Assembly (NCBI RefSeq): GCF_030035675.1
Contig: NC_084499.1
Span: 20,129,953-20,193,952, forward strand
From: Rhineura floridana
Lineage: Eukaryota; Chordata; Lepidosauria; Squamata; Rhineuridae
DNA: 64,000 nucleotides
Direction of reading: 5' to 3'
In this document: positions 32,545-43,669 of the stretch, piece after piece
Numbering within the stretch: the stretch's first letter is position 1
How the letters are laid out: each line of letters starts with the position of its first letter
Notes under the pieces: generated by a model
Seen by the model: only the letters and a program-made list of their open reading frames with translations
Database searches by the model: none
Told to the model about the DNA's origin: nothing
Program-made: the position numbers and the translations under genes

Positions 32545-33115
32545 TAGAACCAAAGGCCACATTTCCACAATATTTTGAGGGGTTTTTTTTCTTTTAAGTC
32601 CTTGTGAAAATTTGTCAGCATTTTCATGCGGATTTCTCCTAATATACACATTGTTCAATGCGATTTTGCGAACAAACAGAAAAAAGTTACTTGTCCTTAA
32701 TGCAGTGCAAATGTTTAGGGGGGGAAAGGTTAAGGAGAAATGATACATAAATGCAAGAATTTTAATGTCTCAAACAATAAAAGCAAACTTTAAATGCTTA
32801 TTCCAAAGGCACGTACAATCACCAGTTGATGAGATAAAAATGTATTTTTAAAAAGTGCGCCTTTGGTGTTTTGCTTTTATCGTTTGATACATTAAAATTC
32901 TTACATTTATGTATTATGTAGCCCTTTTTTCCAAACCTTTTTGCAAGCCCTTCCCCCTAATATATGCCTTTTTGTACGCATTTCTTGACTGTTGAAGTGC
33001 ATTGCAAAACTCGGAAAAGTGCGAATCTTCAAAGGATGCCCAGGTTTCGGTTTCTGCGTTTGTTAGGCTGATTTGCCTTTAAATGCAAACTGAATCAAAT
33101 TTCTCCTTCATTCCT
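32545..33115 (+). mobile_element. Ac-like hAT miniature element, invaded by a palindrome
   Basis: Family words GTGAAAATTTGTCAGCATTT, GCGGATTTCTCCTAATATAC, and after the insert CCCCCTAATATATGCCTTTT and GCATTGCAAAACTCGGAAAA. It ends CCTTCATTCCTA. Confidence 0.7.
32743..32914. mobile_element. 172-bp palindromic element within an hAT copy
   Basis: The left arm ATACATAAATGCAAGAATTT is mirrored at the right by a segment ending ACATTTATGTAT. Arms are about 55-60 bases with few mismatches, and a spacer of about 50. A TA at each end would fit Tc1/mariner-type insertion, but this is only suggestive. Confidence 0.65.
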
Positions 33116-33194
33116 AGAAAGATGCAGATCCACAGGGATGGAGCATTTCCCCTAGGAGGGAAGGTTTTTCTTGGGTGGGGGTTGAAGGGGAAAA

Positions 33195-33560
33195 AATAAA
33201 AAAATATATCATTATTTAGTTTTGTTAGTTGTTTGTTACCCAAAGGTCTCTAAGTGACTTATAACACTATAAAACAAAACAAGTAAACATATCAGACTAT
33301 AAAAATAAAACAATAAAACAGCAACAATGAGTCCCAGCCAGCCACAAAAAGCTTTGGCAGCATGCTAATAACAAAAATACGATCTCAGTCTATCAAATGC
33401 CTGGTAAAAAAAGTAAGTCTTGAGCTGGCACCGAAACACTGTCAATGAAGGTGCCAGGCAGATCTCATTGGGGAGCGCATTCCACAGATGGAGAGCCACA
33501 ACTGAGAAGGCCCTCTCCCTTGTCACCACCCTCCGAAGAGTCCCTGCTGGATCAGATCAT
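33195..33560 (-). mobile_element. Retroposon 3' portion, A-rich
   Basis: It has CCAAAGGTCTCTAAGTGACT, then A-rich DNA, then words that resemble a LINE C-terminus in reverse (GGGGAGCGCATTCCACAGAT, GAGAAGGCCCTCTCCCTTGT). Similar in layout to 21125-21480. Confidence 0.5.
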
Positions 33561-33638
33561 GGGTGCCTCCAGAGCGTCATAGTTTTCCAAGAGGGATTCA
33601 AGCACATACTGGGAATTTAGGTTTCACACAGTTATAAC

Positions 33639-33816
33639 CAGTGACAGCTGGTGGCTTCATGTCAGTGGGGCGGTGGAATCCGCTCTGGGTTTTACTTCGA
33701 ACTTTCCAGGAGCTGTCCAAACTGCTCAGCACTTTGGACAGCTCCTTGAAAGTTCAGGCTAAAACCCGGAGCAGATTCCACCGTCCCACTGACATTGAGC
33801 CATCAGCCCACCACTG
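33639..33816. mobile_element. 178-bp foldback element with 8-bp target duplication
   Basis: Ends are CAGTGACAGC and CCACCACTG. Flanks GTTATAAC (33631-33638) and GTTATAAA (33817-33824) match at 7 of 8 bases. Nearly the whole element folds on itself: TGTCAGTGGGGCGGTGGAAT pairs with ATTCCACCGTCCCACTGACA, and GAGCTGTCCAAA pairs with TTTGGACAGCTC. This fits a miniature hAT element. Confidence 0.88.
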
Positions 33817-34189
33817 GTTATAAAGGGTTATTAAAGCTCTGTGTTGTTCTAGTGCCACAGATCCGCTTTTAAAAACTGGGCTCAGGAAAGTGATCTGGAA
33901 AGAAAGGCTGAAAAGCGAGGGATGAAGGAATGAACAGGACAACATCTACACTCTGTCTTAGAAAACCAAGATGGACGCTCCCCACAAAAAGGTTGGAATG
34001 AATGCTCAGTAAAGACTGCATGTAGTCTAACCTCTGTGTGAACTTTGTGCACGAGGATCAGGAGCAATGCTGCATAAACCGGTTGTCTACAGGAGCCCCA
34101 AAATCTGATCCAGAAGGCTCTTTTAATAATCGTAACCTTCTAATGTTCTTATATTTCTCTCTCTCTCTCATTCTCTCCATTCATTTACA
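33817..34189. other. Unassigned, with a short shared repeat
   Basis: 33995-34060 shares words with 63715-63775 (GCTCARTAAAGAC ... TCTAACC or ACTAACC ... CTTTGTGCA), so both are parts of one unnamed repeat. Confidence 0.35.
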
Positions 34190-34495
34190 AGATGCAGTGA
34201 ATTCAGACTTGTTTGGGGGCTGTGATGGCCACCAACTCAGATGGCTTTAAAAGCAGATTAGACAAATTCATGGAGGGTAAGGCTGTCAGTGGCTACTAGC
34301 CATGATGGCTATGCTCTCTCTCCAAGGTTGGAATTCCAGTTGCTGGAATTGGCAGGATGGGAGTGTTGCTGTTGCACTCAGGTCCTGTTTGCAGGCTTAC
34401 CATAATGGGTATCTGGTTGGCCACTCTGAGAACAGGAGGCTGGAGTAGATGGGCTACTGGCCTCATCCAGCTACAGGGCTCTTTTTATGTTATTG
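34190..34495 (+). mobile_element. CR1 3' end with last codons of ORF2
   Basis: Starts in the C-terminal codons (GGCTTTAAAAGCAGATTAGA, with CAAATTCATGGAGGG) and runs through the 3' UTR to GGGCTACTGGCCTCATCCAG. Confidence 0.8.
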
Positions 34496-34964
34496 TGACA
34501 GGTGGACCTTTTTGGTCTGGTTCAGCTGAGGAATAAGAGAGAGCTGCTAGATCAATGATCCCTATTCTCTCTGTGGTCTTCAGAATTTGAGATATAAATC
34601 CCTGTTTGAAAGGACTCTCTCCCCACACACACCCCAGTGTCACTGTTCAAAAGCAACAGGAGAGAGTAATTCAGCCAGATTGAGAGATCAAAACTAGACA
34701 CCCCCCCAAAAAAAACTACCACCTGCTGGGAAACGGTAACCTTTCCCTTTTTGATGTCTGGCTCCTGTAGCACTCAGGGGTGCCCTGTCATCAGAAATGG
34801 GATTCAATGAGACTGGCCTTTTTTCCTTCCGTTTTTTTTTTTAAGCGGAAGGAAGGAACCAACGATGATCTCTTGCGAAAAAACAGAAAGAAAAGATGTT
34901 AATAAATCAAAACAAAGCCTCTGTCAGCTGGTGACATAGGGACGCTGGCAGAATATTATGGGTT

Positions 34965-35035
34965 GTGGATCCATTGAAGCCAATGGACCTGGCTAACGTG
35001 TCAATGAATTTTAATGGGTCTGCTCTAAAGATAGG
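34965..35035. mobile_element. Foldback element, family B, partial
   Basis: TTTTAATGGGTCTGCTCTAA marks one arm; the other is lost. Confidence 0.4.
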
Positions 35036-35365
35036 GGAGAAATGTGATTTAGTTTGCATTTAAAGCTGAAACTATCAAAGTTGCACTTTCTGAAACAATA
35101 TGAGAACCAAAAAACAGGCATTCTTCAAAACTTACATGTATTTGAATTTTGCGATGCTATTCTCCAACAAAATAATGTTTTTTAAACAAGGCATATATTA
35201 GGGGAAAGTGTGCATAACAATGAATATATTTCATGGAAAAACGTGTGGAAAAACATGCAAAAATGCATTTTAGTAGGGGAAATTACTTGCAAAACCATGT
35301 ATATTAGTCAAGTCTGCATATAAAATTGAGCTTATTAGGAGAAATTCACACTAAAATGCTGAAAG
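35036..35365 (-). mobile_element. Ac-like hAT miniature element
   Basis: Reverse copy with CAAAGTTGCACTTTCTGAAA, TATTAGGGGAAAGTGTGCAT and TTATTAGGAGAAATTCACAC. The right terminus is missing. Confidence 0.75.
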
Positions 35366-35401
35366 CACCATACCCCCTCACAGACACACACACTTTCCCA
35401 C

Positions 35402-35706
35402 TTCTCTTGCTCTTTGTGTTGTCTCCTGAGTCCACACACCACTACAGCAGACATTCCTAGGAGCCAATCAACATGAAAGGGGAGGCTGTGTGTTAGCTAC
35501 TGCAAAGAGTCTTCTCAGTGGCTGACTCACCACCTTTCGCTCTGATTGGCTCCAGTCTGATTTGGTTCGATCAGCACGAATGGACAAGGACTCCTCTCAG
35601 AGGTAACAGGCTCCCATTTCAGGGTGACTGGCTTGTACTTAAGGAACCGACTGGTATACTGCCTCCACTCTACGACCCACTATGACCCTGGAGGACTACA
35701 CTCCTG
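35402..35706. mobile_element. hAT miniature element (TAGTGTAGT family), 5' end lost
   Basis: Shares TAGGAGCCAATCAACATGAA, AGAGTCTTCTCAGTGGCTGA and a terminal GGACTACACTCCTG with 30007-30336. The left inverted terminus is absent. Confidence 0.75.
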
Positions 35707-36176
35707 ATCCCAGCTAAAACTGCATCAACCACAACACTGAATGTCCTGATTCCCAAACTGCAGCTCTCCCGTCTTCTAGGAGACCAGCCCTGTCTTCACC
35801 CTGCCTGCTCTTACCACCAAATCCTGCCCCTCCAAAGAATTCCAGCAAGCCAGGAGAGTGGCGCTATGGAGAGGGTTCCCACCCTGCCATTGCCCTGAGG
35901 ACCTGCGGTTTCCTTACAGCACATCATTCCTGTGACTTATGAGAATTTCACGCCCGATTTGCGTCCATAAAGCCAGCTAACCGTATACGTGGCTCTGTAA
36001 TTAAATTCTTATTAGCTATATAGGGCTCTGAGGAGAACAGAAAGATGAAGGTGAGAGTATATCTTCCTGAAATCAACTGGGTGGGGAACTGGCAGGCCAA
36101 CAGTAATAATAACTTTTACCATTTTTGAATTTCCAGAGTATTTCCCGTAAGTGCAGTATGTTTTATGTGGAATTTT
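35707..36176. other. Unassigned, repeat-poor
   Basis: No gene or named repeat seen. Confidence 0.3.
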
Positions 36177-36178
36177 CA

Positions 36179-36347
<169 letters not shown>

Positions 36348-36499
36348 AATGGCTTTGATACTTTTTTATGAAATTGCTCTATACAAGCATCTTTAAATAA
36401 ATAAATGTTCTGATCTCTTTTTGGAGCAGTTATAGAACAAGGTGCATTGACCCAGATTTTCTTGCTTTCTCTGTCTCCCCAGTAATAATTTGTTCACAC

Positions 36500-36735
36500 T
36501 GTCAGTGTGGCTCAGTGGTTGGACTAGGACCTGGAAGAGACCGGGGTTCAAATCCCCACTTGGCCATGAAGTTCAGTGAGTGGTCTTGGGCCAGGCACTC
36601 TCTCTCTCAGCCTACCTCACAGAGTTGTTGTGAGGATTTGTTGTGAGAATAAAATGAGGACGGGGAGAATCTCGTACACCACCTGGAACTCCTTGGAGGA
36701 AAGGTGAGATATAAATGGAACAAGAAAATAAATCC
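36500..36735 (+). mobile_element. tRNA-head SINE, tail type A
   Basis: CAGTGTGGCTCAGTGGTTGG head and B box GGGGTTCAAATCCCC; the tail ends GAAAGGTGAGATATAAATGG. It is the clearest plus-strand copy. Confidence 0.85.
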
Positions 36736-36744
36736 ACACTTTTC

Positions 36745-38511
36745 AATATAATTCCTAAGTTCCCAAAGCCTGTTTGTCTTTTAACGTGGTGTTAGGGAAA
36801 CAAAGCACTTCAGCCTACTTTAGGTCTCTTGCTCCTTTAGCTAGAACAGGCAGCAACTAGGAACCTTACCCTAGTAAGAAGATAAATTTGGATTAAGCAT
36901 ATCCTAGCTGTTAAGGGGGAAGGGGGTTTAACTCAGTCCTAGAGCTTTTCATGTGCTCCTGATAAGATCCCTAGAGAGATATTTTTCATTAGAGTGATAT
37001 TCCCTAGAAATGTTTCTGTTTCATCTGAAGGGTCTGGTGGATGCACATTCCTATTGCCCCTGTCTGCTTGCTCTTTTTGCTCTGTGCCGCATGACGAACC
37101 CTTCCCCCGAGTGGTCCATTGCTGTGCTGAAAACAAAGCTCCAAGCGCTTGTGCAGCTGTTTCACAAACGTGCACCTGCCACCTGGGGATATGAACATGC
37201 TCTTAAATATGTGCGTAATTGCTTGCCATTTTGGCTGTAGAGAAAGGGATCATCTTGGGAGCACTCAAATTCATACCTCGATTGGCTCGTCCCAATGTCT
37301 GCAATGTGGTATGCAAATATCCATTTTGGCAAGAGCACTTTTTGTGGAAATATTAAAAACGAGGATTTACAACATTCTAAGCCACATCTATTTTTATAAC
37401 CGAAAAGGGTCTACTGGGTCCAGAATTCAGCTTCCTGAGAACATCTGCTTTTGTTTTCATTTTATTTTTTTAAAGCAAGTTTCTAGTCCTGACAAACCAT
37501 TGTTTTCATGTTTGTTTTTAAAGTGTATAACCCTTATGGTGGCAAAGGTGTGCCTGGAAAATGCTGAAACCATCTTAGAAGCCAGAGGGGTGATCAGGTG
37601 GTGAGTTTTTCATATCTCTACTCAGAAGTAAGTCCCACTGAATTCAAAGGGTTTCTCCCAGGTAAGAATGTTCAGGACTGCAGCCTGAATTGGATTTCTT
37701 GTGGTCAAGGGGATAAGGTTTCAGTGTCTCACATTACTCCTTTCTCTCTTTCCATTAACTAGGAAAAAACCCAAGGATAATATATGCAAAATAGTGAAAA
37801 ACTGCAGAACAGAAAAATGTGTTCAATTTGCAAAATTCATGTTGCTAAATTCAGCTTTCTTGGATGGCCCGAGCAAACAATATTTTGGGGGGTGGGGGGT
37901 TGTGTTTTTAGCATGGAACAAACACATCTTTTTCTAGATCTGGATTTCTAAGACGTTAACCCAGGGCATGAACAAAATCTATTTTCTGTTTTTCCTGCAG
38001 GAGCGTACAATACAGCGGAAGAAGATGCAAAACTGCCCCTTCCTAATCTTCTCTAAGTCCCTGTTTTTTTGAAAGCAGTTGGGAAAACAAGGCGGAGAGA
38101 TGCCTGTGTTGCAAATGGTTTCCTTTTTACTCCTAGTGTAAATAAAGCAAATTTATCGGTTTGACCTCTTGGATCATCTCCTGTACGGGGCGTAAAGGGA
38201 GAACCTCCAGCAAATGAAATGGAAAAGGTCAAAAGGGTAATCGGCTCAAGAGTGATTGTAGAAAGAGAGATAGAGAGAGAGAGAGAGAACCCAGGTTGCA
38301 CCTTTTGAAAGAAGGAAGATACTATGGTCCCATTAGGAGAGCAGAGGTGAAGTTTTCATGAAAGTGCAAAGAAAATAGTGACAGGTAGGTAGAGGGGTTT
38401 TATGTCTCTCATCTCGTCCAAGACTGGTCTCTTTTTACGGGTGTGTTCTGCAACAGGCCATGGACACAATAATAATGCGTTAACAATGGATTTATACTAG
38501 GCCATCCATGC
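36745..38511. other. Repeat-poor island, unassigned
   Basis: About 1.75 kb with only a family B scrap (37612-37690) and a (GA)n run near 38265-38288. The frame at 37149-37604 (151 codons) has no recognised domain. Could hold non-coding regulatory DNA. Confidence 0.35.
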
Positions 38512-38960
38512 TAGTGATGGAATGATCTGTCAGTTTCAGTTGTCTATGTTTCTAATTTTTCTAATATCGAATTTGGTTCTCCAATTTCTGCAGCAATTTG
38601 TGATCATTTTTTTATTATTAATAAATCCTCACGAAAATCCTTCAGCATTTTAGTACAAATGTCTCCTAATAAACACACTTATGTGTGCAGTTTTGAATAA
38701 TGAAACCATTTTTTGCAAGTATTTTATCCTAACGTCATGCCTTCTTGTATGTTATTTCCACCAACATATTCATTTCGTGCACACTTTCCCCCTAACTTAT
38801 GCATTTTGGTAAACACTGCTTGGTTGGAGAACTGCGTTGCAAAATTCAGATAAGTGCAGATTTCAAAGGGTGTCTGTGTTTTGGTTCTCGTATAGTTTCG
38901 GAAAGTGCAAATTTGATAAATTCGTCTTTAAATGCGAACCGAATCGAATTTCTACTCCGA
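38512..38960 (+). mobile_element. Ac-like hAT miniature element
   Basis: Left end TAGTGATGGAATGATCTG. Body with CTTCAGCATTTTAGTACAAA, GTTGGAGAACTGCGTTGCAA and TTTCGGAAAGTGCAAATTTG. The right end has decayed. Confidence 0.8.
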
Positions 38961-39342
38961 ATGTTTTGCAGGCGCAAACTGTATTGAAAGCAGGGTTATG
39001 TAGAATCACCCAGATAACATAACTGAACACAAATAATGATGAAGGACCAATAAGAAGGATGTCTGAAGGGCCCTCTGTGTCATGGACACTAATCTCTTTA
39101 CAGATAGAGGTCAGTTCTAGACAACCTGTTTCGACCTGATTTGTTGGCACAAGATTTGCAGGGGTGGGGGTTAGAGATTTGAAAGCCTGGGAAAAAAATA
39201 GGAAAAAATGGGGAAAATGTCCCCCTCCCCACACTTTTCCAGTTTTTCCCCAGGGCCTTCACATCTCTTGTGGGATGGGGGTTAAGTGTCATCAGCTGTT
39301 TATTGAACATTTATTCTGATTTGTTTGTAGGGAGATTACATG

Positions 39343-40000
39343 ATGGGACCATTTGCACGATACATTTAAAGCACAGTTATACCACTTTAAACAGCCGTGG
39401 CTTCCCCCAGAGAATCCTGGGAAGTGTCGTTTGTGAAGGGTGCTGGGAGTTGTTAGGAGATGCCCTGTTTACCTCACAGAGCAATGATTTCCAGAGTGGT
39501 TTAACAATCTAATCCCTTTTCCTAGGAAGCATTGAGAATTTTAGCTCTGGGAGAGGAATGGGGTTTTTTTTTTCCAAACAACTCTCAGCACCCTTTACAA
39601 GCTACACTTCCCAGGATTCTTTGGGTGGTATTCAATGCGAGTCCCACTCAGAGGAGTCCCACTGAAGTTAACAGACATGACATGGGTACCGTTTCCCCAT
39701 ACATTTAGAGAGCTTTTGTACCACTTTAAACAGTCATGAAAAAATGGAAATGGACTGCCTTCAAGTCAATTCTGACTTATGGGCCACCCTATGAAGAGGG
39801 TTTTCACGGTAAGCGATATTCAGAGGGGGTTTCCCATTGCCTCCCTCTGAGGCTGAGAGGCAGTGACTGGCCCAAGGTCACCCAGGGAGCTTCATGGTGG
39901 TGTGGGGGCTCAAACCCTGGTCTCCCAGGTCCGAGTCCAACACCTTAACCACTACGCCACACTGGCTCTCATAAACAGTCATGGCTTCCCCCTACTTACA
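39343..40000. mobile_element. Family A foldback complex with nested insertions
   Basis: 39343-39625 is a family A element (CCACTTTAAACAGCCGTGGC, CACTTCCCAGGATTCTTTGG). A family B scrap follows (39631-39683), then a further family A arm that is split at 39738 by the SINE and resumes at 39984 (GGCTTCCCCC). Confidence 0.65.
39739..39971 (-). mobile_element. tRNA-head SINE, tail type B, with perfect 12-bp target duplication
   Basis: TAAACAGTCATG occurs at 39727-39738 and again at 39972-39983. The tail side begins with an A-run and GGACTGCCTTCAAGTCAATT; the head ends CACTACGCCACACTGGCTCT. Confidence 0.93.
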
Positions 40001-40312
40001 GAGGGCAGCGGATGGGTGCTTCGGGGCAGGCCTTTCCATGGGGTGCCTGCCAGAGAGCAGAGGAATGGGTGCTTCTCTTGCCGTTGTAAAGCAGGTTACT
40101 TTCCACCCAAGAAAAATCCAAAGATTTATGTGCAGCCGCACCCCCCCCATCCTCCATCTAGAGAAGCATGAGGCGTGATCAGAGCTCAGGGACTCATCCC
40201 AACCAGGCAAAAACTTTCACGGAAGGTGCAAAGCAGGGACAGTGAGGAGGGTGGCTCAGGGGAGGGTCCCATGGGGCACAGAGAGAGCATTTGTCCCGGG
40301 CTGAGGTTCCTT

Positions 40313-40640
40313 CCCCCTCTGGTATAATGGTTAGAGCATTGCCGCTGCATCCAGTGTTGGTACAGTTGACCCAATGAAACAGATGAAAACCAACTTGCAT
40401 CCATTCATTTCAATGGGTCTACTCAGAGTACAACATAGTTGAATACAACCTTTCGGCTAGGACTATGGAGATCTAGGTTCAAATCCCTACTACTCTGCCA
40501 TGAACCTCACTGGGTGCCTTCGGGCCAGTCTCTCTCTCAGGCTAGCCTACCTTGCAGGGTCGGTTTGTGAGGCCAAAATGGGAGGGGGATCATGTGTGCT
40601 ACCTTGAGGAAGGGTGGGGTATAAACAAACAAACAAACAT
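40313..40640 (+). mobile_element. tRNA-head SINE, tail type A, split by a family B insertion
   Basis: Head at 40318-40349 (GGTATAATGGTTAGAGCATT). Family B occupies about 40360-40458 (TTTCAATGGGTCTACTCAGA, TTGAATACAACC). The SINE resumes with AGGTTCAAATCCCTAC and ends in a (CAAA)n run. Confidence 0.7.
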
Positions 40641-41099
40641 CACATGTAGGCTGTTCTTGCTTGTTGTCAACCCTGTATTAATTGGACGGTCTTCATCTGT
40701 ATATCTGCTACTTTTAACCCATTATTCCCCTCTATGGATCGATTCAATCTAACCTCCCCAGTTAGAAGAATTAAGAAGTAATTTTGGCACTTTCCATAAT
40801 TGAAAACAAACGGCTGCTGAAATCAACAGGTCTTGCAACTGGGATCTATTAAAATGACAAGACGTGCGTTCTTTAAAATAAATGTATTTAATCCTATATA
40901 AACTGTGTAACTAGAGAGAAGGGGGTGGAGAGAAAAGAGAGGGACCCCTCCATCCCCTCTCTGCGTACTAGCGCAAAAGAGGAAACTGCAGAATATATAT
41001 ATATATTGAAAGGAACCTTGACCTTGTTTTTTTTCCAAAAAGTCATTAGGTTTTTCTCTTCTAAAAAGCCGACAGGGGACATTATTGAAAAGCCTGTTA
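40641..41099. other. Unassigned
   Basis: A short (TA)n lies at 40995-41005. No gene. Confidence 0.3.
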
Positions 41100-41855
41100 A
41101 TTTCTCAATGACTTACTGTTCCAGCTCCCCTTCTGGAAATGCGTAAAGAGTCGGAGGGGTAATTCTAGGAACTCCTGCCGAAAGGACTATAAATCTTTGC
41201 ATGTCTAAAGAAACTTTACCAGACCACTAGGGCTGGGGGAAAGAAAACTCACGGACGTCTTCCCCCTCACCCCCACCCATCCACCACAACCCTTCAACTC
41301 TTCCCCCTCCCATTCCCGTCTACCCACACTTCCTTTGGAACTCTGGTCCTCTTTGATCATAAAAAGGTCATATTTCACCTTAAAAATACCAGCAATCACC
41401 AGAGCAGAGAGGAAGCGAGATCCTGAGGGGGTTTCACCGTTGATTATGCTCTCCACATAATTATTTAACGCCCTGAGCAGCAAGACCATATTTACCCAAA
41501 CTTTTCCTCCACTTCCCTGGAAGAGAAAGAGATTGACGTGGGTTCAAGAACGGGTTATGATCTAGAATAACCGCGGGGTCGTTGCAGCCCCAGTTAAGCA
41601 AGCTGAAAGACAGCCTCGACTCATTTAAGAGACCCCCCCTCATCCCCTTGCTGCCATCCTGGCCCTGTCCGCTCAATGAAGCTTGGCGATACCCCAGGGC
41701 ACTCGAACACAATAATCGCAGCAAGATGTTAACTCTGTTAAGAGGCGGCCTCTGGGGCTAGACTCAGCCAATTGAAAAGCCCATGGGAAGGTCAAAGGTC
41801 AGCCCCATAGCCTTCAGTTCCCCTGTCCCCTGCAGCCACAAGGCTGAACCCCATC
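41100..41855. promoter_or_regulatory. Repeat-free block with clustered factor motifs (candidate enhancer)
   Basis: No repeat words in about 750 bases. Motifs: a TCF/LEF site CTTTGATC (41351-41358), a homeodomain core TAATTA (41458-41463), and a perfect DR1 nuclear-receptor element AGGTCAAAGGTCA (41789-41801). It lies 7 kb upstream of PRRX2. Function is inferred only. Confidence 0.35.
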
Positions 41856-41856
41856 A

Positions 41857-42290
41857 GTGGCGATGCGGGGAGAAATTCGGTTCACTTCAACTTTGAAGGC
41901 GAACCTACCTAATTTGCACTTCCCAAAACAATGCACAGATCGAAACTCAGCCGTCCTTCAGGAATTTGCCCTTCTCTATGCTTTGCAGGGCAGTTCTCCA
42001 GCGACATGTACCAAAAATGCATACAAGGTGTGCCTAAAAAGTGCATGGATTCATGGGGGAAAAAACCACCATATAAAGATGCATTATATCAAGGGGAATT
42101 GCTTGCAAAAATTGTATATGTTAGGGGAAATTGCTTACCAACATGTGTATATTAAGGTACATTTGCACCAAAATGTTGATGAATTTTCTCGAGGACTTAA
42201 AGGCAAATATTCACAAACTGATGTGGACTGATGAAGCCTAGAAAAAGGAGAAAGTGAGAGAAAGAAAAACTGAGAGATTCACCCATTCCC
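41857..42290 (-). mobile_element. Ac-like hAT miniature element
   Basis: Reverse copy with GAGAAATTCGGTTCACTTCA near its left end, GGGCAGTTCTCCAGCGACAT, and GAGAGATTCACCCATTCCCA at the right. Confidence 0.75.
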
Positions 42291-42729
42291 ACCCTCCAGG
42301 TAAGTTTTCGCGGCCAGAGACAGTCAGAGTCAGACAGATGGAAAGGCTAGAGAGTAGCCATGATCAACAGTGGCCATTAGCCCGTCTGTAGCCATTTGCC
42401 ACACTGCTGCTGCTGACCACTGCTGACCGCTGCTGCTGATGGCCATCTCCAGATTCAATTACACTCAGTCATATGAGACAAGTTAGTTTATTGTTCATCC
42501 TTGAAAAGGGGCCAGCCAGACCCACATTGTATGCACAAGTGTATCCTCTGGTGTACCCTCTTTCTGGGTGTGTGTTTGTGAGAGAGAGATGCTTAAATGG
42601 TCAACAGAGTTGTGCCTTCCATTCCATGCTCCAGGACTTATTTTCCTCAGAGAGGAAGGTTTGGGGGCATGGCTCTGAAGGCAGAATCACCCTGCTCTGA
42701 GTCTTAGAAACTAATCTTAAAATTATAGC
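42291..42729. other. Unassigned
   Basis: CTG-rich low complexity lies at 42405-42440. No gene. Confidence 0.3.
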
Positions 42730-43184
42730 TCAGAGGTGGATCAAAGATCTGTCACTTTCAGTTCTCTCAGTTTCTCATTTTTCCAATCTTAAATTCAGTT
42801 CTCCACATTTCTGCAGCAATTTGCATCTTTTAAAAAAAAAATCCTCATGAAAATTCTCCAGGATTCGAGTGTGAATTTCTCCTAATAAACACATTTTTGT
42901 AGGCAGTTTTGACAAATGTACACATTTTTGCAAGCCTTTTCTCCTAATATAATAATGCATCTTTGCATGTCATTTCCACTCATACACACATTTTTATGCA
43001 CACTTTCCTCTGGTATGTGGATTTTTGTAACCATTGTTTGGATGGCGAACTGCATTGCAAAATTCAAACAAGTGCAAAATTCAAAGGATGGTTTTGTTTT
43101 GGTTCTCATGCTGTTTTGGAAAGAGCAGATTTGATAGATTTGGCTTGAAATTGCGAACTGAATCAAAATTCTCCCCCGTCCCTA
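42730..43184 (+). mobile_element. Ac-like hAT miniature element
   Basis: From TCAGAGGTGGATCAAAG to CTCCCCCGTCCCTA. Body words TGTGAATTTCTCCTAATAAA and GATGGCGAACTGCATTGCAA. Confidence 0.85.
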
Positions 43185-43221
43185 ATAGAAACCCTTGGGT
43201 TTTGCCTACTGTAGGACATAC

Positions 43222-43355
43222 CCTCCTGTATTAAGGTAAGAGTCGCCTCTGATGCTGGCCCGCCCTTTTTTCCTATGGCCCCGCCCATCATTGACATGTG
43301 CCCCCCCCCAAGGGAATATGGCCCTTGGGATAAAATAAGTTCACTATCCCTGGTA
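43222..43355. mobile_element. hAT-like family F fragment
   Basis: GCCCCGCCCATCATTGACAT, then AATATGGCCCTTGGGATA and an end at CACTATCCCTG. Confidence 0.5.
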
Positions 43356-43459
43356 TAGGAAGTGAACAGCCCTCTAAAATTAGCAGAATATGACAGATTT
43401 CTTGCCTTCATGAGCTCCTTATACAGCTTTAAATTACAGTCGTTAAAAGTCAGGACAGA

Positions 43460-43665
43460 GCTATATTTGGGAAAGAGCCATAGTTCAGCAGCAGAGCACC
43501 TGTTTTGCATGCAGAAGGTCCCCGGTTCACTCCCCAGTGGCATCTTCAGGCAGGGCTGGGAATGTCCCCTGCTTGAAACAGGACAGCCGCTGCCAGTCAG
43601 TGTAGACAATACTCAGCTAGATGGACCAACCGTTTGACTCAGTATAAGGCAATGCACCTGAGTGG
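43460..43665 (+). mobile_element. tRNA-Ala SINE monomer
   Basis: Near-complete: ATAGTTCAGCAGCAGAGCAC, TTTTGCATGCAGAAGGTCCC, GGTTCACTCCCC, then CATCTTCAGGCAGGGCTGGG and TGCCAGTCAGTGTAGACAAT. Confidence 0.88.
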
Positions 43666-43669
43666 CAGT

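Noticed and set aside
37149-37604. 151-codon plus-strand frame in a repeat-poor island
   Set aside because: No similarity recognised, no splice or promoter context; the length is within chance for this AT content.
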